A stretch of 64,000 nt of DNA from Aristaeella hokkaidonensis (GTDB lineage: Bacteria > Bacillota > Clostridia > Christensenellales > Aristaeellaceae). Positions 7,937 to 16,646 of this stretch are shown piece after piece. The stretch spans positions 2,914,001-2,978,000 of the forward strand of contig NZ_CP068393.1 of NCBI RefSeq assembly GCF_018128945.1, written 5' to 3'. A model generated the notes under the pieces. It ran no database searches and had not been told where the DNA came from. It saw only the letters and a list, made by a program, of their open reading frames with translations. The position numbers and the translations under genes are program-made. The number at the start of each line of letters is the position of its first letter. Position 1 is the stretch's first letter.

Positions 7937-10120
7937 ATCAAGAATATCAGACTTGTTTCTCAGGGCCTGGATGACCTTGTTCATTTCCTCACGGGAGTGA
8001 ACGTCCAGGGTCAGATGAAGGGTGGAAATCTTGGTCTTTTCATCGCTCTGGATAGAGGCCGCGCGGATGGACACGCCGTTTTCACCGATGATGGTGGCGA
8101 TTTCGCTGAGCATGTTCAGCCGGTCATAGGCAATGATGGTAATGGTGGCATAGAATGTGTTCTGGCCGTCGCTGGCCCATTCCACGGGGATACGGCGTTC
8201 TTCCTCGCCAGTGGCGACGTTGACGCATTCGGCCTTGTGGATAGTCACGCCGCGGCCGCGGGTGATATAGCCCACAATCTCGTCTCCGGGAACAGGGCTG
8301 CAGCACTTGGCAAAGCGGACGGGAATATCCAGGTCCTCGCTGCCGGTGAGCACGATGCCGTGATGGGCACGGTGCTGGCTGAGGCGCTTTTCCTCAGAAA
8401 CCATATCGTCCACGGTCTGGACGGTCTGGACTGGCTGCTCCTTTGCCTTCTGCTCTTCGATCAGGCGGGTGACAACATAGACGACAGCCATGCCGCCGTA
8501 GCCGACAGCACTGCAGATGTCATCGAAGTCCGTGAAACCGGTGCGCTTCAGGATGGGCTCATAATACTCCGGCTTGACAATATCGGACATGCGGACGCCG
8601 CGGCGGACGCATTCCTTTTCAATCATGGCACGGCCGATTTCAACGTTTTCTTCCTTCAGGGATTTCTTCAGGAACTGGCGGATCTTGGCTTTGGCCTGGG
8701 GCGTTTTGCAGATCCGGAGCCAGTCGGTTCCCGGTCCCTTGGAGGAAGCGGAAGTCAGGATTTCCACCCGGTCGCCGGTGCCCAGGGGCGTATCCAGCGG
8801 AACGATTTTGCCGTTGATTTTCGCGCCGACGCACTGGTTACCGATGGCGGAGTGAATCCGGTAGGCAAAGTCCAGGGGAGTAGCGCCCTTGGGCATGGAA
8901 ATAACGTCTCCCTTGGGCGTAAAGAGGAATACTTCCTCAGAGAAAAGGTCTGTTTTCAGGGTATCCAGGAACTCACGTGAATCCCGGGTCTCCGTCTGCC
9001 AATCCAGCATCTGGCGAACCCAGAACAGTTTGTGGTCCAGGTTGTCTTCCCGGTTGGCGCCTTCCTTGTACCGCCAGTGGGCAGCAATGCCGAATTCCGC
9101 CACGCGGTGCATGTCCCAGGTACGGATCTGCACTTCGAAGGGGAAGGGAATCTTCCGGCCACCCACAACGGTGGTGTGAAGGGACTGGTACATGTTGGCC
9201 TTGGGGACAGAGATATAATCCTTGAACCGGCCGGGGACCTGATTCCACAGGGTATGGACAATACCCAGGACTGTATAGCAGTCCGGAATGGTATCCACAA
9301 TTACGCGGATGGCGATCAGGTCATAAATCTGGTCAAAGGCCTTCTGCTGAAGCACCATCTTGCGATAGATGGAATAGAAGTGTTTGCTGCGGCCGTCGAT
9401 GTTGTAGCGGATATGCTGCTGGTCCAGACGCTCTGAAAGTTCATTGATGACCAGCTTGATGCTCTCCTCCCGTTCCTGGCGCTTCATGCCGACGAGATGA
9501 ACAATGCGGTTGTAGCCTTCCGGATCAATGTACTTAAGGGACAGGTCTTCCAGCTCCTGCTTGATGGCATAAACACCGAGACGGTGTGCTAGGGGCGCAT
9601 AGATATCCAGCGTTTCCCGGGCAATGGCCTGACGGCGTGCTTCCGGCTGGAATCGCAGGGTGCGCATGTTATGCAGACGGTCCGCCAGCTTGATCAGAAC
9701 GACACGGATATCCCGGGACATCGCCAGGATCATCTTACGGAGGGATTCAGCCTGGGCTTCCTCACGATCCGCAAAATCCAGCTTGTTCAATTTGGTGACG
9801 CCGTCTACAAGATCCGCCACTTCATTGCCGAACTCCTCGCGGATGGTATCAAGGGTGATACCTTCGCAGTCCTCGACAGTATCATGCAGGAGACCCGCGG
9901 CGATGGTGGGGGGATCAATCATCAGATCCGTAAGGATCGAAGCGACAAGGGAAGGATGGGTGAAATAAGGCTCACCGGATTTGCGGAACTGGCCTTCATG
10001 GGCCTTTTCGGCAAACTTCCAGGCTTTTTCCACCAGCTTGTAGCCGTCACCGGGATGGTATTTCTGTATCCGGTTAAGCATCTGATCCAGAGGCATTGCT
10101 TCATAAGATGTGAAAGCCAT
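7916..10120 (-). CDS. rel: Bifunctional (p)ppGpp synthetase/hydrolase, RelA/SpoT family
   Basis: 734 residues, a full-length long Rel. In order: the HD hydrolase domain (HDTVED near 80 and neighbouring histidines), the synthetase domain (about 200-350, with YQSLHTTV), TGS (about 390-450, VFLFTPKGDVI), a helical and zinc-finger-like region (CCSPVPGD) and a C-terminal ACT domain. It makes and degrades (p)ppGpp in the stringent response on the ribosome. The start is well marked by AAGGAGGATC before the ATG. It ends at an inverted repeat and is followed by repeats and dtd. Confidence 0.97.
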   Translation of the reverse strand: MAFTSYEAMPLDQMLNRIQKYHPGDGYKLVEKAWKFAEKAHEGQFRKSGEPYFTHPSLVASILTDLMIDPPTIAAGLLHDTVEDCEGITLDTIREEFGNEVADLVDGVTKLNKLDFADREEAQAESLRKMILAMSRDIRVVLIKLADRLHNMRTLRFQPEARRQAIARETLDIYAPLAHRLGVYAIKQELEDLSLKYIDPEGYNRIVHLVGMKRQEREESIKLVINELSERLDQQHIRYNIDGRSKHFYSIYRKMVLQQKAFDQIYDLIAIRVIVDTIPDCYTVLGIVHTLWNQVPGRFKDYISVPKANMYQSLHTTVVGGRKIPFPFEVQIRTWDMHRVAEFGIAAHWRYKEGANREDNLDHKLFWVRQMLDWQTETRDSREFLDTLKTDLFSEEVFLFTPKGDVISMPKGATPLDFAYRIHSAIGNQCVGAKINGKIVPLDTPLGTGDRVEILTSASSKGPGTDWLRICKTPQAKAKIRQFLKKSLKEENVEIGRAMIEKECVRRGVRMSDIVKPEYYEPILKRTGFTDFDDICSAVGYGGMAVVYVVTRLIEEQKAKEQPVQTVQTVDDMVSEEKRLSQHRAHHGIVLTGSEDLDIPVRFAKCCSPVPGDEIVGYITRGRGVTIHKAECVNVATGEEERRIPVEWASDGQNTFYATITIIAYDRLNMLSEIATIIGENGVSIRAASIQSDEKTKISTLHLTLDVHSREEMNKVIQALRNKSDILDVYRATK

Positions 10121-10146
10121 GGGTGATCCTCCTTTCAGTCGGATTT

Positions 10147-10177
10147 AATTCACAATTCACAATTCATAATTCATAAT
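10147..10177. repeat. Heptamer tandem repeat, AATTCAC/AATTCAT
   Basis: Two AATTCAC and two AATTCAT units in the rel-recJ gap, which is otherwise AT-rich and featureless. Confidence 0.8.
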
Positions 10178-10256
10178 GCTTTTCTGTTGCTCCCGATGAA
10201 AATATGGCTTCAGGAACAATATATTATTATACCATACTTTATGATTTATGTTTACT

Positions 10257-11951
10257 CTATGGTGTCCGGGTGCGTCGAGAGGACAGTACTAATAATTCTG
10301 AATTATTGACACATGCCACCTGGGCTTCAATGCTGACGCGGCCGCGGAAGTCGTTCCGGATGGGACGATAGAGCAGGTCCAGGACGGCAGGGCTTTCGTC
10401 AGCGACGTCGCCCTTTGAGAAGGCAATGCCGTCCACAACGGACAGGTCCTCATCCAGGACGGTCAGCTTCAGATGGGAGCCGTCTTTGCCTACCCGGCGG
10501 AGTGACTGAACTTCAGCACCCTGCAACAGGAAGAGCGGTGCGGGGTTGCCGCAGCCGAAGGGCTCCATGCGATCCAGCATTGCAAGGGTTTCGGGAGTCC
10601 AGGTACGGAATGGGATAATCATGTCATATTCCATGGCGGGCAGGAAGCATTCCTCCGGTGTGGCGGAAGAGATTTCTTCTTCCAGCCGTTTCTGAAGCAG
10701 GGGAATATTCTCTGTTTTTACGGTCAGGCCGGCCGCCTGTTCATGTCCGCCGAAGCGCTCCAGCAGGTCGGCGCAGGCGGAGAGCATACGGTAAATATTG
10801 ACACCGGGAATGGAACGACAGGAACCGACGGCAGTGTCCTCATGAATGCTGAGAGCGATGGCAGGCAGGTGAAAGCGTTCACACAGCCGCCCGGCGGTGA
10901 GGCCGATCAGGCCGGGATTCCAGTCTTCTCCGGAAACAATGACTACATGGGATTTTGCCAGCTCAGCCGCATCCAGCTGGGTCAGGGCGGAGGCTGTCAT
11001 CTCCCGCTCCAGGTTCTGCCGGGTGCGGTTGGCTTCCTCCAGCAGACCTGCGATATGGGAGGCTTTGGCGGGATCCGGGGTCAGGAGCAGATGGACGCCG
11101 AGTTTTGCGTCTCCCAGGCGGCCGGCAGCGTTAAGCCGGGGACCGAGGCGGAACGCAAGATCATCGGCGGTAACCGCAGCCTGTAGTCCGGCTTTTTCCA
11201 GCAGCGCTTTCAGGCCGGGCCGGGAGGTATTCATGATACGATGAAGTCCTTCCCGGACGATGACCCGGTTTTCTTCCTGCAGGGGGACGATATCCGCAAC
11301 GGTGGCGAGGGCAGCAAGATCCAGCCGCTTTTCTACACCCGGCATCCCCTGAAGGGCCTGGCAGATTTTGAGCGCCACGCCCGCACCGCACAGATAGGGG
11401 CAGGGGTATTCTCCCAGAAGCGGATCCATCACCACGTCAGCCTGGGGGAGAATTTCCGGAGGCTGGTGATGGTCTGTCACGATGACGGTCAGACCAAGGG
11501 ACTTCGCCAGGGCAACTTCTTCCACGTTGGAGACACCGCAGTCCACTGTAATCAGAACCTGAGCTTTTTCCGCTATTTCACGGACAGCATCGGCATTCAG
11601 GCCGTAGCCTTCGGTGTGACGGGAAGGAATGCGGTATGCCAGGGACGCGCCTTCCTCGTGCAGGGTTTCCATCAGGATGGAGGCAGCGCAGACGCCGTCT
11701 GCGTCATAGTCGCCGTAAACGAGGATGGTTTTTTCTTCATCAATGGCCTTCCTGAGCAGGGCAACGGTTTCCGTCATGCCAGGGAGCAGGAAAGGGTCAT
11801 GGAGATCATCCAATGAGGGATTCAGGTAACGGCGGGATTCTTCTTCTGTATGGATGCCGCGGGCAAAGAGAAGCCTGGACATCCAGTCCGGAAGACCATT
11901 GAAAGGAGGGCAATCCGAAACACATCGCTGAATGAAACGTGTATGGGTCAT
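10257..11951 (-). CDS. recJ: Single-stranded-DNA-specific exonuclease RecJ
   Basis: 564 residues. The DHH phosphoesterase motifs are clear: VYGDYDADGVC (about 78-88), the DCGVSN aspartate and VTDHHQPP, then the DHHA1 domain with GGHEQAAG and a C-terminal OB-like domain. RecJ degrades single-stranded DNA 5' to 3' in RecF-pathway recombination and mismatch or base-excision repair. The last residues (about NNSELLVLSS) read through an AATTCTG-type heptamer, so the natural C-terminus seems to have been replaced by repeat-derived sequence. The protein is at the short end for Firmicute RecJ. Confidence 0.94.
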   Translation of the reverse strand: MTHTRFIQRCVSDCPPFNGLPDWMSRLLFARGIHTEEESRRYLNPSLDDLHDPFLLPGMTETVALLRKAIDEEKTILVYGDYDADGVCAASILMETLHEEGASLAYRIPSRHTEGYGLNADAVREIAEKAQVLITVDCGVSNVEEVALAKSLGLTVIVTDHHQPPEILPQADVVMDPLLGEYPCPYLCGAGVALKICQALQGMPGVEKRLDLAALATVADIVPLQEENRVIVREGLHRIMNTSRPGLKALLEKAGLQAAVTADDLAFRLGPRLNAAGRLGDAKLGVHLLLTPDPAKASHIAGLLEEANRTRQNLEREMTASALTQLDAAELAKSHVVIVSGEDWNPGLIGLTAGRLCERFHLPAIALSIHEDTAVGSCRSIPGVNIYRMLSACADLLERFGGHEQAAGLTVKTENIPLLQKRLEEEISSATPEECFLPAMEYDMIIPFRTWTPETLAMLDRMEPFGCGNPAPLFLLQGAEVQSLRRVGKDGSHLKLTVLDEDLSVVDGIAFSKGDVADESPAVLDLLYRPIRNDFRGRVSIEAQVACVNNSELLVLSSRRTRTP

Positions 11952-11969
11952 GGGATTGCCTCCTTTCTG

Positions 11970-11997
11970 CTAATTCAGAATTATGAATTCAGAATTA
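11970..11997. repeat. Heptamer tandem repeat, AATTCAG/AATTATG
   Basis: AATTCAG, AATTATG, AATTCAG and AATTAAC units immediately upstream of recJ, within its probable 5' region. A promoter for recJ was not clear. Confidence 0.75.
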
Positions 11998-12062
11998 ACG
12001 GTATGATGAGAATTCGGGACTAGTCAATACAGATGCGGTATACAGATCCATAAAAAGAAGAA

Positions 12063-12090
12063 GAAAGGACTGCGTATCCGCAGTCCTTTC
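12063..12090 (-). terminator. Terminator after secDF
   Basis: GAAAGGACTGCG pairs with CGCAGTCCTTTC around TATC. On the minus strand the stem runs into a pyrimidine-rich TTCTTCTTTTT tail. Confidence 0.8.
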
Positions 12091-12103
12091 CGTTTGTTTG
12101 TAA

Positions 12104-12997
12104 TCAGGCTTTGGCCTTGCGGCTGCGGCGTTTTTCTTCCAGGAAAGCCCAGACATAACCGTTGATCATGTTGGCGCTGTAGACACCGGAGAGGATACCG
12201 ACGATGATCGGCAGAGCGAACTCACGGATGGAAGCAACACCCAGGATGCACAGAGCCACGATGGTGATCAGGGTGGTTACTGTGGTGCAGATGGTGCGGC
12301 CCAGGCTCTCACGAATGGAGATGTTGGTAACTTCTTCACGGGGAGCGGTGGGCATCTTCTTGGCATTCTCACGAATACGGTCGAAGATAACGATGGTGTT
12401 GTTGATGGAGTAACCAACAATGGTCAGCGCCGCGGCGATGAACGAAGAGTTCATCTGGATCACGGAGCGGAAGATCACCATGAAGGAGAGCATGATCAGC
12501 ACGTCATGCAGCAGACCGAACACAGCGGCGAGGCCGGAGTTCAGGTCGAACCGGATGGCGATGTAGACCAGCATCAGGCCGGCGGCGAGAAGCACGGAGA
12601 TGATCGCGTTCCGGACCAGGGTGTCACCGGCTACGGGACCAACGTAGTTCACATCACCGATGGAAACGGCTTCCGGATAGGTTTCTTTGATGCCGGCTTC
12701 GAAATCAGCCTGAACCTTCTGGATGTCGTCCTTGGTAATGTCCTTGATGCGGATGTTCACTTCATTGTTGTCGCGGCCCTGAACGGTGACGGTGCTGTTT
12801 GTAACACCCATGTTTTCCAGGACGTTAGTCACGTCAGCGGAAGTGACGGCGGTCTTCATATCATACTGCATGGAGAGGCCGCCTGCGAAATCGATACCCA
12901 GGTTAATTCCATTACCGGAGAGGTGCAGGCCCAGGGCGACGAGGATGATCACGGCGGAGATGATAAGGCAGATCTTGGAACGATTCTTGATAGTCAT
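12104..12997 (-). CDS. secF: Protein translocase subunit SecF
   Basis: 297 residues. It has an N-terminal membrane segment followed by the GIDFAGGLSMQYD motif, a short periplasmic-type (here extracellular) domain, and five further membrane segments including the family motifs around GYSINNTIVIFDRIREN. SecF works with SecD to pull exported proteins through SecYEG with proton-motive force. It overlaps the secD stop at its start, indicating translational coupling, as expected where secD and secF are separate genes. Confidence 0.95.
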   Translation of the reverse strand: MTIKNRSKICLIISAVIILVALGLHLSGNGINLGIDFAGGLSMQYDMKTAVTSADVTNVLENMGVTNSTVTVQGRDNNEVNIRIKDITKDDIQKVQADFEAGIKETYPEAVSIGDVNYVGPVAGDTLVRNAIISVLLAAGLMLVYIAIRFDLNSGLAAVFGLLHDVLIMLSFMVIFRSVIQMNSSFIAAALTIVGYSINNTIVIFDRIRENAKKMPTAPREEVTNISIRESLGRTICTTVTTLITIVALCILGVASIREFALPIIVGILSGVYSANMINGYVWAFLEEKRRSRKAKA

Positions 12998-14322
12998 TAC
13001 GCCTCAACCTCCTTTTCATCAACAACGTTTACTTTGGTATAGAGGGAGGTGTTGGTAGCACCAGCATTCACGAAACGGTTCATGAGGAAGCGGGTAACAA
13101 TGATCGCGGTGAACATGGAAACAACCACGCCCAGCAGCAGGGTCTTGGCGAAGCCCTGGATGGAACCGGTGCCGTAGAACAGCAGCACGATGGCGGCGAT
13201 CAGAGTGGTGACGTTGGCGTCCAGGATAGCGGACATAGCGTTTTTGAAACCGGCGCGGACGGCAGCCTTCACGCTGCGGCCCTTGCGGACTTCTTCGTTG
13301 AAGCGTTCGAAGATGATGACGTTCGCGTCAACTGCCATACCGATGCCCAGAACCACACCGGCCAGACCGGGCAGGGTCAGCTGGATATGGAAGAGAGCGA
13401 TGAGCAGGAACAGCAGGATCGTGTAAATGGTCAGGGCCCAGGAGGCGATGAGACCATTCAGACGATAACGGAGGATCATCAGGAGCATGATCAGCAGGAT
13501 GCCGATCAGAGCGGCACGCACGGAGGAAGACACAGCGTCCTGACCGAGGGTGGCGGATACTTTATCAACCTTCTGCTGGGTCAGTTCCAGCGGCAGGGCA
13601 CCGGACTGGATCTTGGCGGCAACGCTGGTCGCCTGTTCTTGAGTGTAGTTGCCGGAGATGACGCCGTGGCCGTCCAGGATTGCAGTCTGGACAGTGGCGT
13701 TAACCAGCTGTTCACCGTCCAGCTCAATGATCAGGTTCTTACCGACATTGGCAGCGGTGACTTCGCCGAAGATCTTGGCGCCTTCTTCATTCAGTTCAAA
13801 GGCGATCTCATGACCTTTTTCGCCGTAGCTGTAAACGGCCTTCTTGACCATGTCGCCGGTCATGAAGACTTCGCCGTCGGGAGTTTTGAACTCCATCTTA
13901 GCGGCAGCGCCGATCAGGTCCAGTACGGTATCGTCCTGAACATCCGGGATTTCAACACGGATGCCGTCAGCGCCCAGCTGCTGGACATTGGCTTCATTGT
14001 AGCCCTTGTCAGACAGACGGGAGCGGATAATGGACATGGTACCTTCGCGCAGGCTGTCGAAGTCCGCGGTGGAACCTTCCGGAGCTTTGCCGGAATATTC
14101 AACATACATACCGCCCCGCAGGTCAAGACCCAGAGGCAGGGATTCAGGCCAGTTCTCGGAATTGGTGGTGGGCAGCCAGGACAGAACCTTGTACAGTCCA
14201 CGGGGAGGCAGGCTTACTCCGGTGACACCGATCACGCCAAGTGCGATGGTGACGACGAGCAGCACACACAGCGCGATGATGGCTCCGGTTTTGCCGCCAA
14301 CGCGCTTATTGCCGGATTTCAT
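12997..14322 (-). CDS. secD: Protein translocase subunit SecD
   Basis: 441 residues from the ATG at 14322, chosen because AAGGAGGAAACG precedes it; a GTG 27 bases upstream would lie in front of that site. It has one N-terminal membrane segment, the LGLDLRGGMYVEY motif, a large extracytoplasmic domain (about 60-260) and five membrane segments with GMAVDANVIIFERF. It partners SecF in the Sec complex. The gene is the first of the secDF pair and has a clean 110-bp gap to the divergently unrelated GNAT gene. Confidence 0.95.
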   Translation of the reverse strand: MKSGNKRVGGKTGAIIALCVLLVVTIALGVIGVTGVSLPPRGLYKVLSWLPTTNSENWPESLPLGLDLRGGMYVEYSGKAPEGSTADFDSLREGTMSIIRSRLSDKGYNEANVQQLGADGIRVEIPDVQDDTVLDLIGAAAKMEFKTPDGEVFMTGDMVKKAVYSYGEKGHEIAFELNEEGAKIFGEVTAANVGKNLIIELDGEQLVNATVQTAILDGHGVISGNYTQEQATSVAAKIQSGALPLELTQQKVDKVSATLGQDAVSSSVRAALIGILLIMLLMILRYRLNGLIASWALTIYTILLFLLIALFHIQLTLPGLAGVVLGIGMAVDANVIIFERFNEEVRKGRSVKAAVRAGFKNAMSAILDANVTTLIAAIVLLFYGTGSIQGFAKTLLLGVVVSMFTAIIVTRFLMNRFVNAGATNTSLYTKVNVVDEKEVEA

Positions 14323-14430
14323 ATTGATCGTTTCCTCCTTCGAAAACACAGTTGAAGATATTATAAACGCCTGACGTTTTTACGTCAAGCGCTATTCAAG
14401 GTAAATCAAGGGGAAGAACCGGAAAAGAAC

Positions 14431-15234
14431 TCAGTTCAGATACATGCCCGGGAAGATCATATTGACGCCCAGAACGGTGCCTCCGAAGTCCGCTGCCAGA
14501 CGCTGCTGGGGGACACTGCGGCTCATGATCCGGGTGGTGATGCGGGTAACACCTTCTGCGGCCATGATGGCCATCAGCCGATGCAGGAGTGCCTTGCCCA
14601 TGCCCTGATTCCGGCTGCCGGGCTCAATATAGATGGCAACCAGTTCACAGTCTGTGCCCTGTCCGGCCATGATCGCTTCGCCGATGAGTACCGCATTGCG
14701 GTACAGGCCGAGGGTCATGAAGTGGGGCATACGCTGGAGGCTCTTGAGATAGTTCATATCCACAAAGGAGATTTCATTCATCTGGAGCCGGTAGATGAGG
14801 CTGTTCTGCTCGTCCCAGGTATTGAGGGGAGTGGGAGCAACAGTGCAGCTCATCGGAATGCGCCCGTCACCGAAGGGGATGGCCAGCTGGAGGACTTCAT
14901 CGGTTTCGTTGCAGTCAAAACCGTTATGAGTATAGAAATCCTTCATCTGGATATCATTAGGGGCAATGCTTGTATACAGACGGCAGCGCATCTGCGGATT
15001 CACGTTCTGCAGAATGCGTGCACGGGCAACCAGCGCGCCGAAAAGGAGATACCGTGAAGCGGGATCTCCGGCCAGTGAAAAATACAGATTGACAGGACAG
15101 TCCGGATACAGGCCGGGCTGGAGCTGATAGAGGATAAAGCCATATCCGGTTTGTGTTCCAAGGTCGTCGACCGCGTAGAACACGTCTTCCGGGTTCAGCC
15201 CGTTTACAGGCTGCTGGGGATGTACGATCGTCAT
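14431..15234 (-). CDS. GNAT-family N-acetyltransferase with N-terminal extension
   Basis: 267 residues from the ATG at 15234 behind AAAGGAG. The C-terminal half has the acetyl-CoA-binding motif A of the GNAT fold (IYIEPGSRNQGMGKALL, about 215-231) preceded by the typical beta strands. The N-terminal half looks like a second, degenerate GNAT domain (FFSL/YTHNGFD region), so this may be a tandem-GNAT protein. Substrate unknown. Its upstream promoter is close to perfect consensus, suggesting strong constitutive expression. Confidence 0.8.
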   Translation of the reverse strand: MTIVHPQQPVNGLNPEDVFYAVDDLGTQTGYGFILYQLQPGLYPDCPVNLYFSLAGDPASRYLLFGALVARARILQNVNPQMRCRLYTSIAPNDIQMKDFYTHNGFDCNETDEVLQLAIPFGDGRIPMSCTVAPTPLNTWDEQNSLIYRLQMNEISFVDMNYLKSLQRMPHFMTLGLYRNAVLIGEAIMAGQGTDCELVAIYIEPGSRNQGMGKALLHRLMAIMAAEGVTRITTRIMSRSVPQQRLAADFGGTVLGVNMIFPGMYLN

Positions 15235-15262
15235 AGCGTGTACTCCTTTCGGGAATCCCCTT

Positions 15263-15291
15263 ATTATACAAAGTATGGAGAAGGTTGTCAA
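15263..15291 (-). promoter_or_regulatory. Consensus sigma-70/A promoter for the GNAT gene
   Basis: On the minus strand TTGACA (15286-15291), a 17-bp spacer and TATAAT (15263-15268) match consensus exactly. Transcription would start about 20 bases before the GNAT ATG. Confidence 0.88.
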
Positions 15292-15323
15292 AAAAGGCGC
15301 AGAGTATGCTCTGTGCCTTTTTT
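15290..15323. terminator. Terminator-like hairpin at the edge of the hairpin array
   Basis: GGCGCAGAG pairs with CTCTGTGCC around TATG, with an A-run on the left and a T-run on the right. It lies between divergently transcribed genes and touches the GNAT -35 box, so the transcript it ends on the plus strand is not obvious. Confidence 0.7.
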
Positions 15324-15324
15324 G

Positions 15325-15437
15325 AATGAAATATTTGCCCGCTGGGCAAATATGAAATATCGCTTTCGCGATGTGAAATACAGAACCGCAGCGCGGTTCT
15401 GTGTGAAATATCCGCCCAAGGGCGGATGTTATATTTA
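15325..15437. repeat. Tandem array of four hairpins separated by (G)TGAAAT spacers
   Basis: Stems are 15331-15353 (10 bp), 15359-15372 (5 bp), 15380-15402 (10 bp) and 15410-15427 (8 bp). All are perfect with 2-4 base loops, and short TGAA(AT) spacers separate them. Stem sequences differ completely while the spacer is kept. A fifth hairpin of the same look (ATTGAAGC/GCTTCAAT) is at 15458-15476. Confidence 0.85.
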
Positions 15438-15614
15438 CTTTTTACCTCCATGGTGTGATTGAAGCAAGGCTTCAATATCCCGGTGCTGCGGCACTGCTTG
15501 CCATGGGAAGGAAAAATCGTTATAATAGGGAAGCTTTCATTCTGAATGAAGGTAATTTATTTCAAAAACAATCTGGAACTGGAGCGGAGCTCCAAAGGGA
15601 GGAAAATCAGAAAC

Positions 15615-16133
15615 ATGGCACAGAATCCTGTGTTTACAATCACTATGAGCGACGGACGTGTGATGAAAGGCGAACTGTATCCTGAAGTCGCGCCGCAGTC
15701 CGTTGGCAACTTTACCGCGCTTGCCAACAGCGGTTTCTATGACGGACTGATCTTTCACCGGGTCATTCCGGGCTTCATGATCCAGGGCGGCGATCCCAAG
15801 GGGATAGGCATCGGCGGCCCCGGCTACTGCATCAAAGGCGAATTTGCCGCGAATGGAATTAACAATCCCCTGAAGCATACCTACGGTGTGCTGAGCATGG
15901 CCCGCAGCATGATGCCTGATTCCGCCGGAAGCCAGTTCTTTATCATGACCAGCGACAGTCCCCATCTGGACGGACAGTACGCTGCCTTCGGCAAAGTGCT
16001 GGAAGGAATGGATGTGGCAGAGGACATCGTGAAGGCAAAGCGGGATCGCTCCGATAAACCGCTTGAGCCGCAGGTTATGGCATCGATCCGGGTGGATACA
16101 TTCGGACAGTGCTATCCCTTTGACCAGATCTGA
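15615..16133 (+). CDS. ppiB: Cyclophilin-type peptidyl-prolyl cis-trans isomerase
   Basis: 172 residues from the ATG at 15615 with GGGAGG ahead of it; an in-frame upstream extension is non-homologous. It contains the cyclophilin core: [15 protein letters not shown] (catalytic Arg and Gln), AGSQFFI and the FGKVLEGMD segment. There is no signal peptide, so it is cytoplasmic. It catalyses proline isomerisation in folding. It is monocistronic and followed by a terminator. Confidence 0.95.
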   Translation: MAQNPVFTITMSDGRVMKGELYPEVAPQSVGNFTALANSGFYDGLIFHRVIPGFMIQGGDPKGIGIGGPGYCIKGEFAANGINNPLKHTYGVLSMARSMMPDSAGSQFFIMTSDSPHLDGQYAAFGKVLEGMDVAEDIVKAKRDRSDKPLEPQVMASIRVDTFGQCYPFDQI

Positions 16134-16143
16134 GAAAAGCATT

Positions 16144-16180
16144 GAAGCGCGGAAAGGGTTGAACCCCTTTCTGCGCTTTT
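16144..16180 (+). terminator. Terminator after ppiB
   Basis: GAAGCGC and GAAAGGG arms pair with GCGCTTTTC and CCCTTTC with small bulges; a TTTT tail follows. Confidence 0.8.
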
Positions 16181-16240
16181 CACTTATGTACGGGATCATA
16201 TGTACTCAATGAGGCGGTTGACAGAGACAGGAGGCAGGAA

Positions 16241-16513
16241 ATGGAAAAGCAGAAAATCACCGTAACGGTTGCGGGCAAAAACTATACGCTGGTATCCGGC
16301 GACGCGCCGGAGTTTGTGAAGCGGGTGGCGTCTTTCGTGGACCGGAAGCTGAACGAAACGGCAGCGGTAACCAACCTGCCTTCCGGGCAGGCGGCTGTGC
16401 TGACCTGTTTTAACCTGGCGGAAGAGTTGCTGAAGGCGCAGGATGAGAATACGATGCTGCGCAGGCAGAACGAGCAATTGGCGCGGAGCGCCAAAGCAAT
16501 TCATAATTCATAA
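16241..16513 (+). CDS. zapA: Cell division protein ZapA
   Basis: 90 residues, normal for Firmicute ZapA. The N-terminal globular domain (KQKITVTVAGKNYTLVSGD) and the C-terminal coiled coil are both visible. ZapA bundles FtsZ protofilaments at midcell. The order zapA, U32 peptidase, mutS2 is common in Clostridia. The start lies behind an AGGAGG-like site. The final residues IHNS and the stop are encoded by an AATTCAT/AATTCAG heptamer tract, so the tail of the coiled coil has been rewritten by the repeat. Confidence 0.93.
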   Translation: MEKQKITVTVAGKNYTLVSGDAPEFVKRVASFVDRKLNETAAVTNLPSGQAAVLTCFNLAEELLKAQDENTMLRRQNEQLARSAKAIHNS

Positions 16514-16525
16514 TTCAGAATTAAG
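16498..16525. repeat. Heptamer tandem repeat overlapping the zapA stop
   Basis: AATTCAT, AATTCAT, AATTCAG and AATTAAG; the zapA stop codon TAA lies inside. The remaining gap to the U32 gene (16526-16646) is AT-rich and holds another AATTAATTC-like remnant. Confidence 0.85.
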
Positions 16526-16646
16526 TGCTGAGTTGATCCGGAAGATGACTTCCGACGTATGGATATAAAAGCTTTCAGCATGAAATTCAGGAGTATGCCG
16601 GTATATAATCATTATAACTCTGAATTAATTCAAGGAGTGTAGCGAC

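Noticed and set aside
15151..15462. Open frame across the hairpin array
   Set aside because: The peptide is a direct read of stems and spacers with no ribosome binding site.
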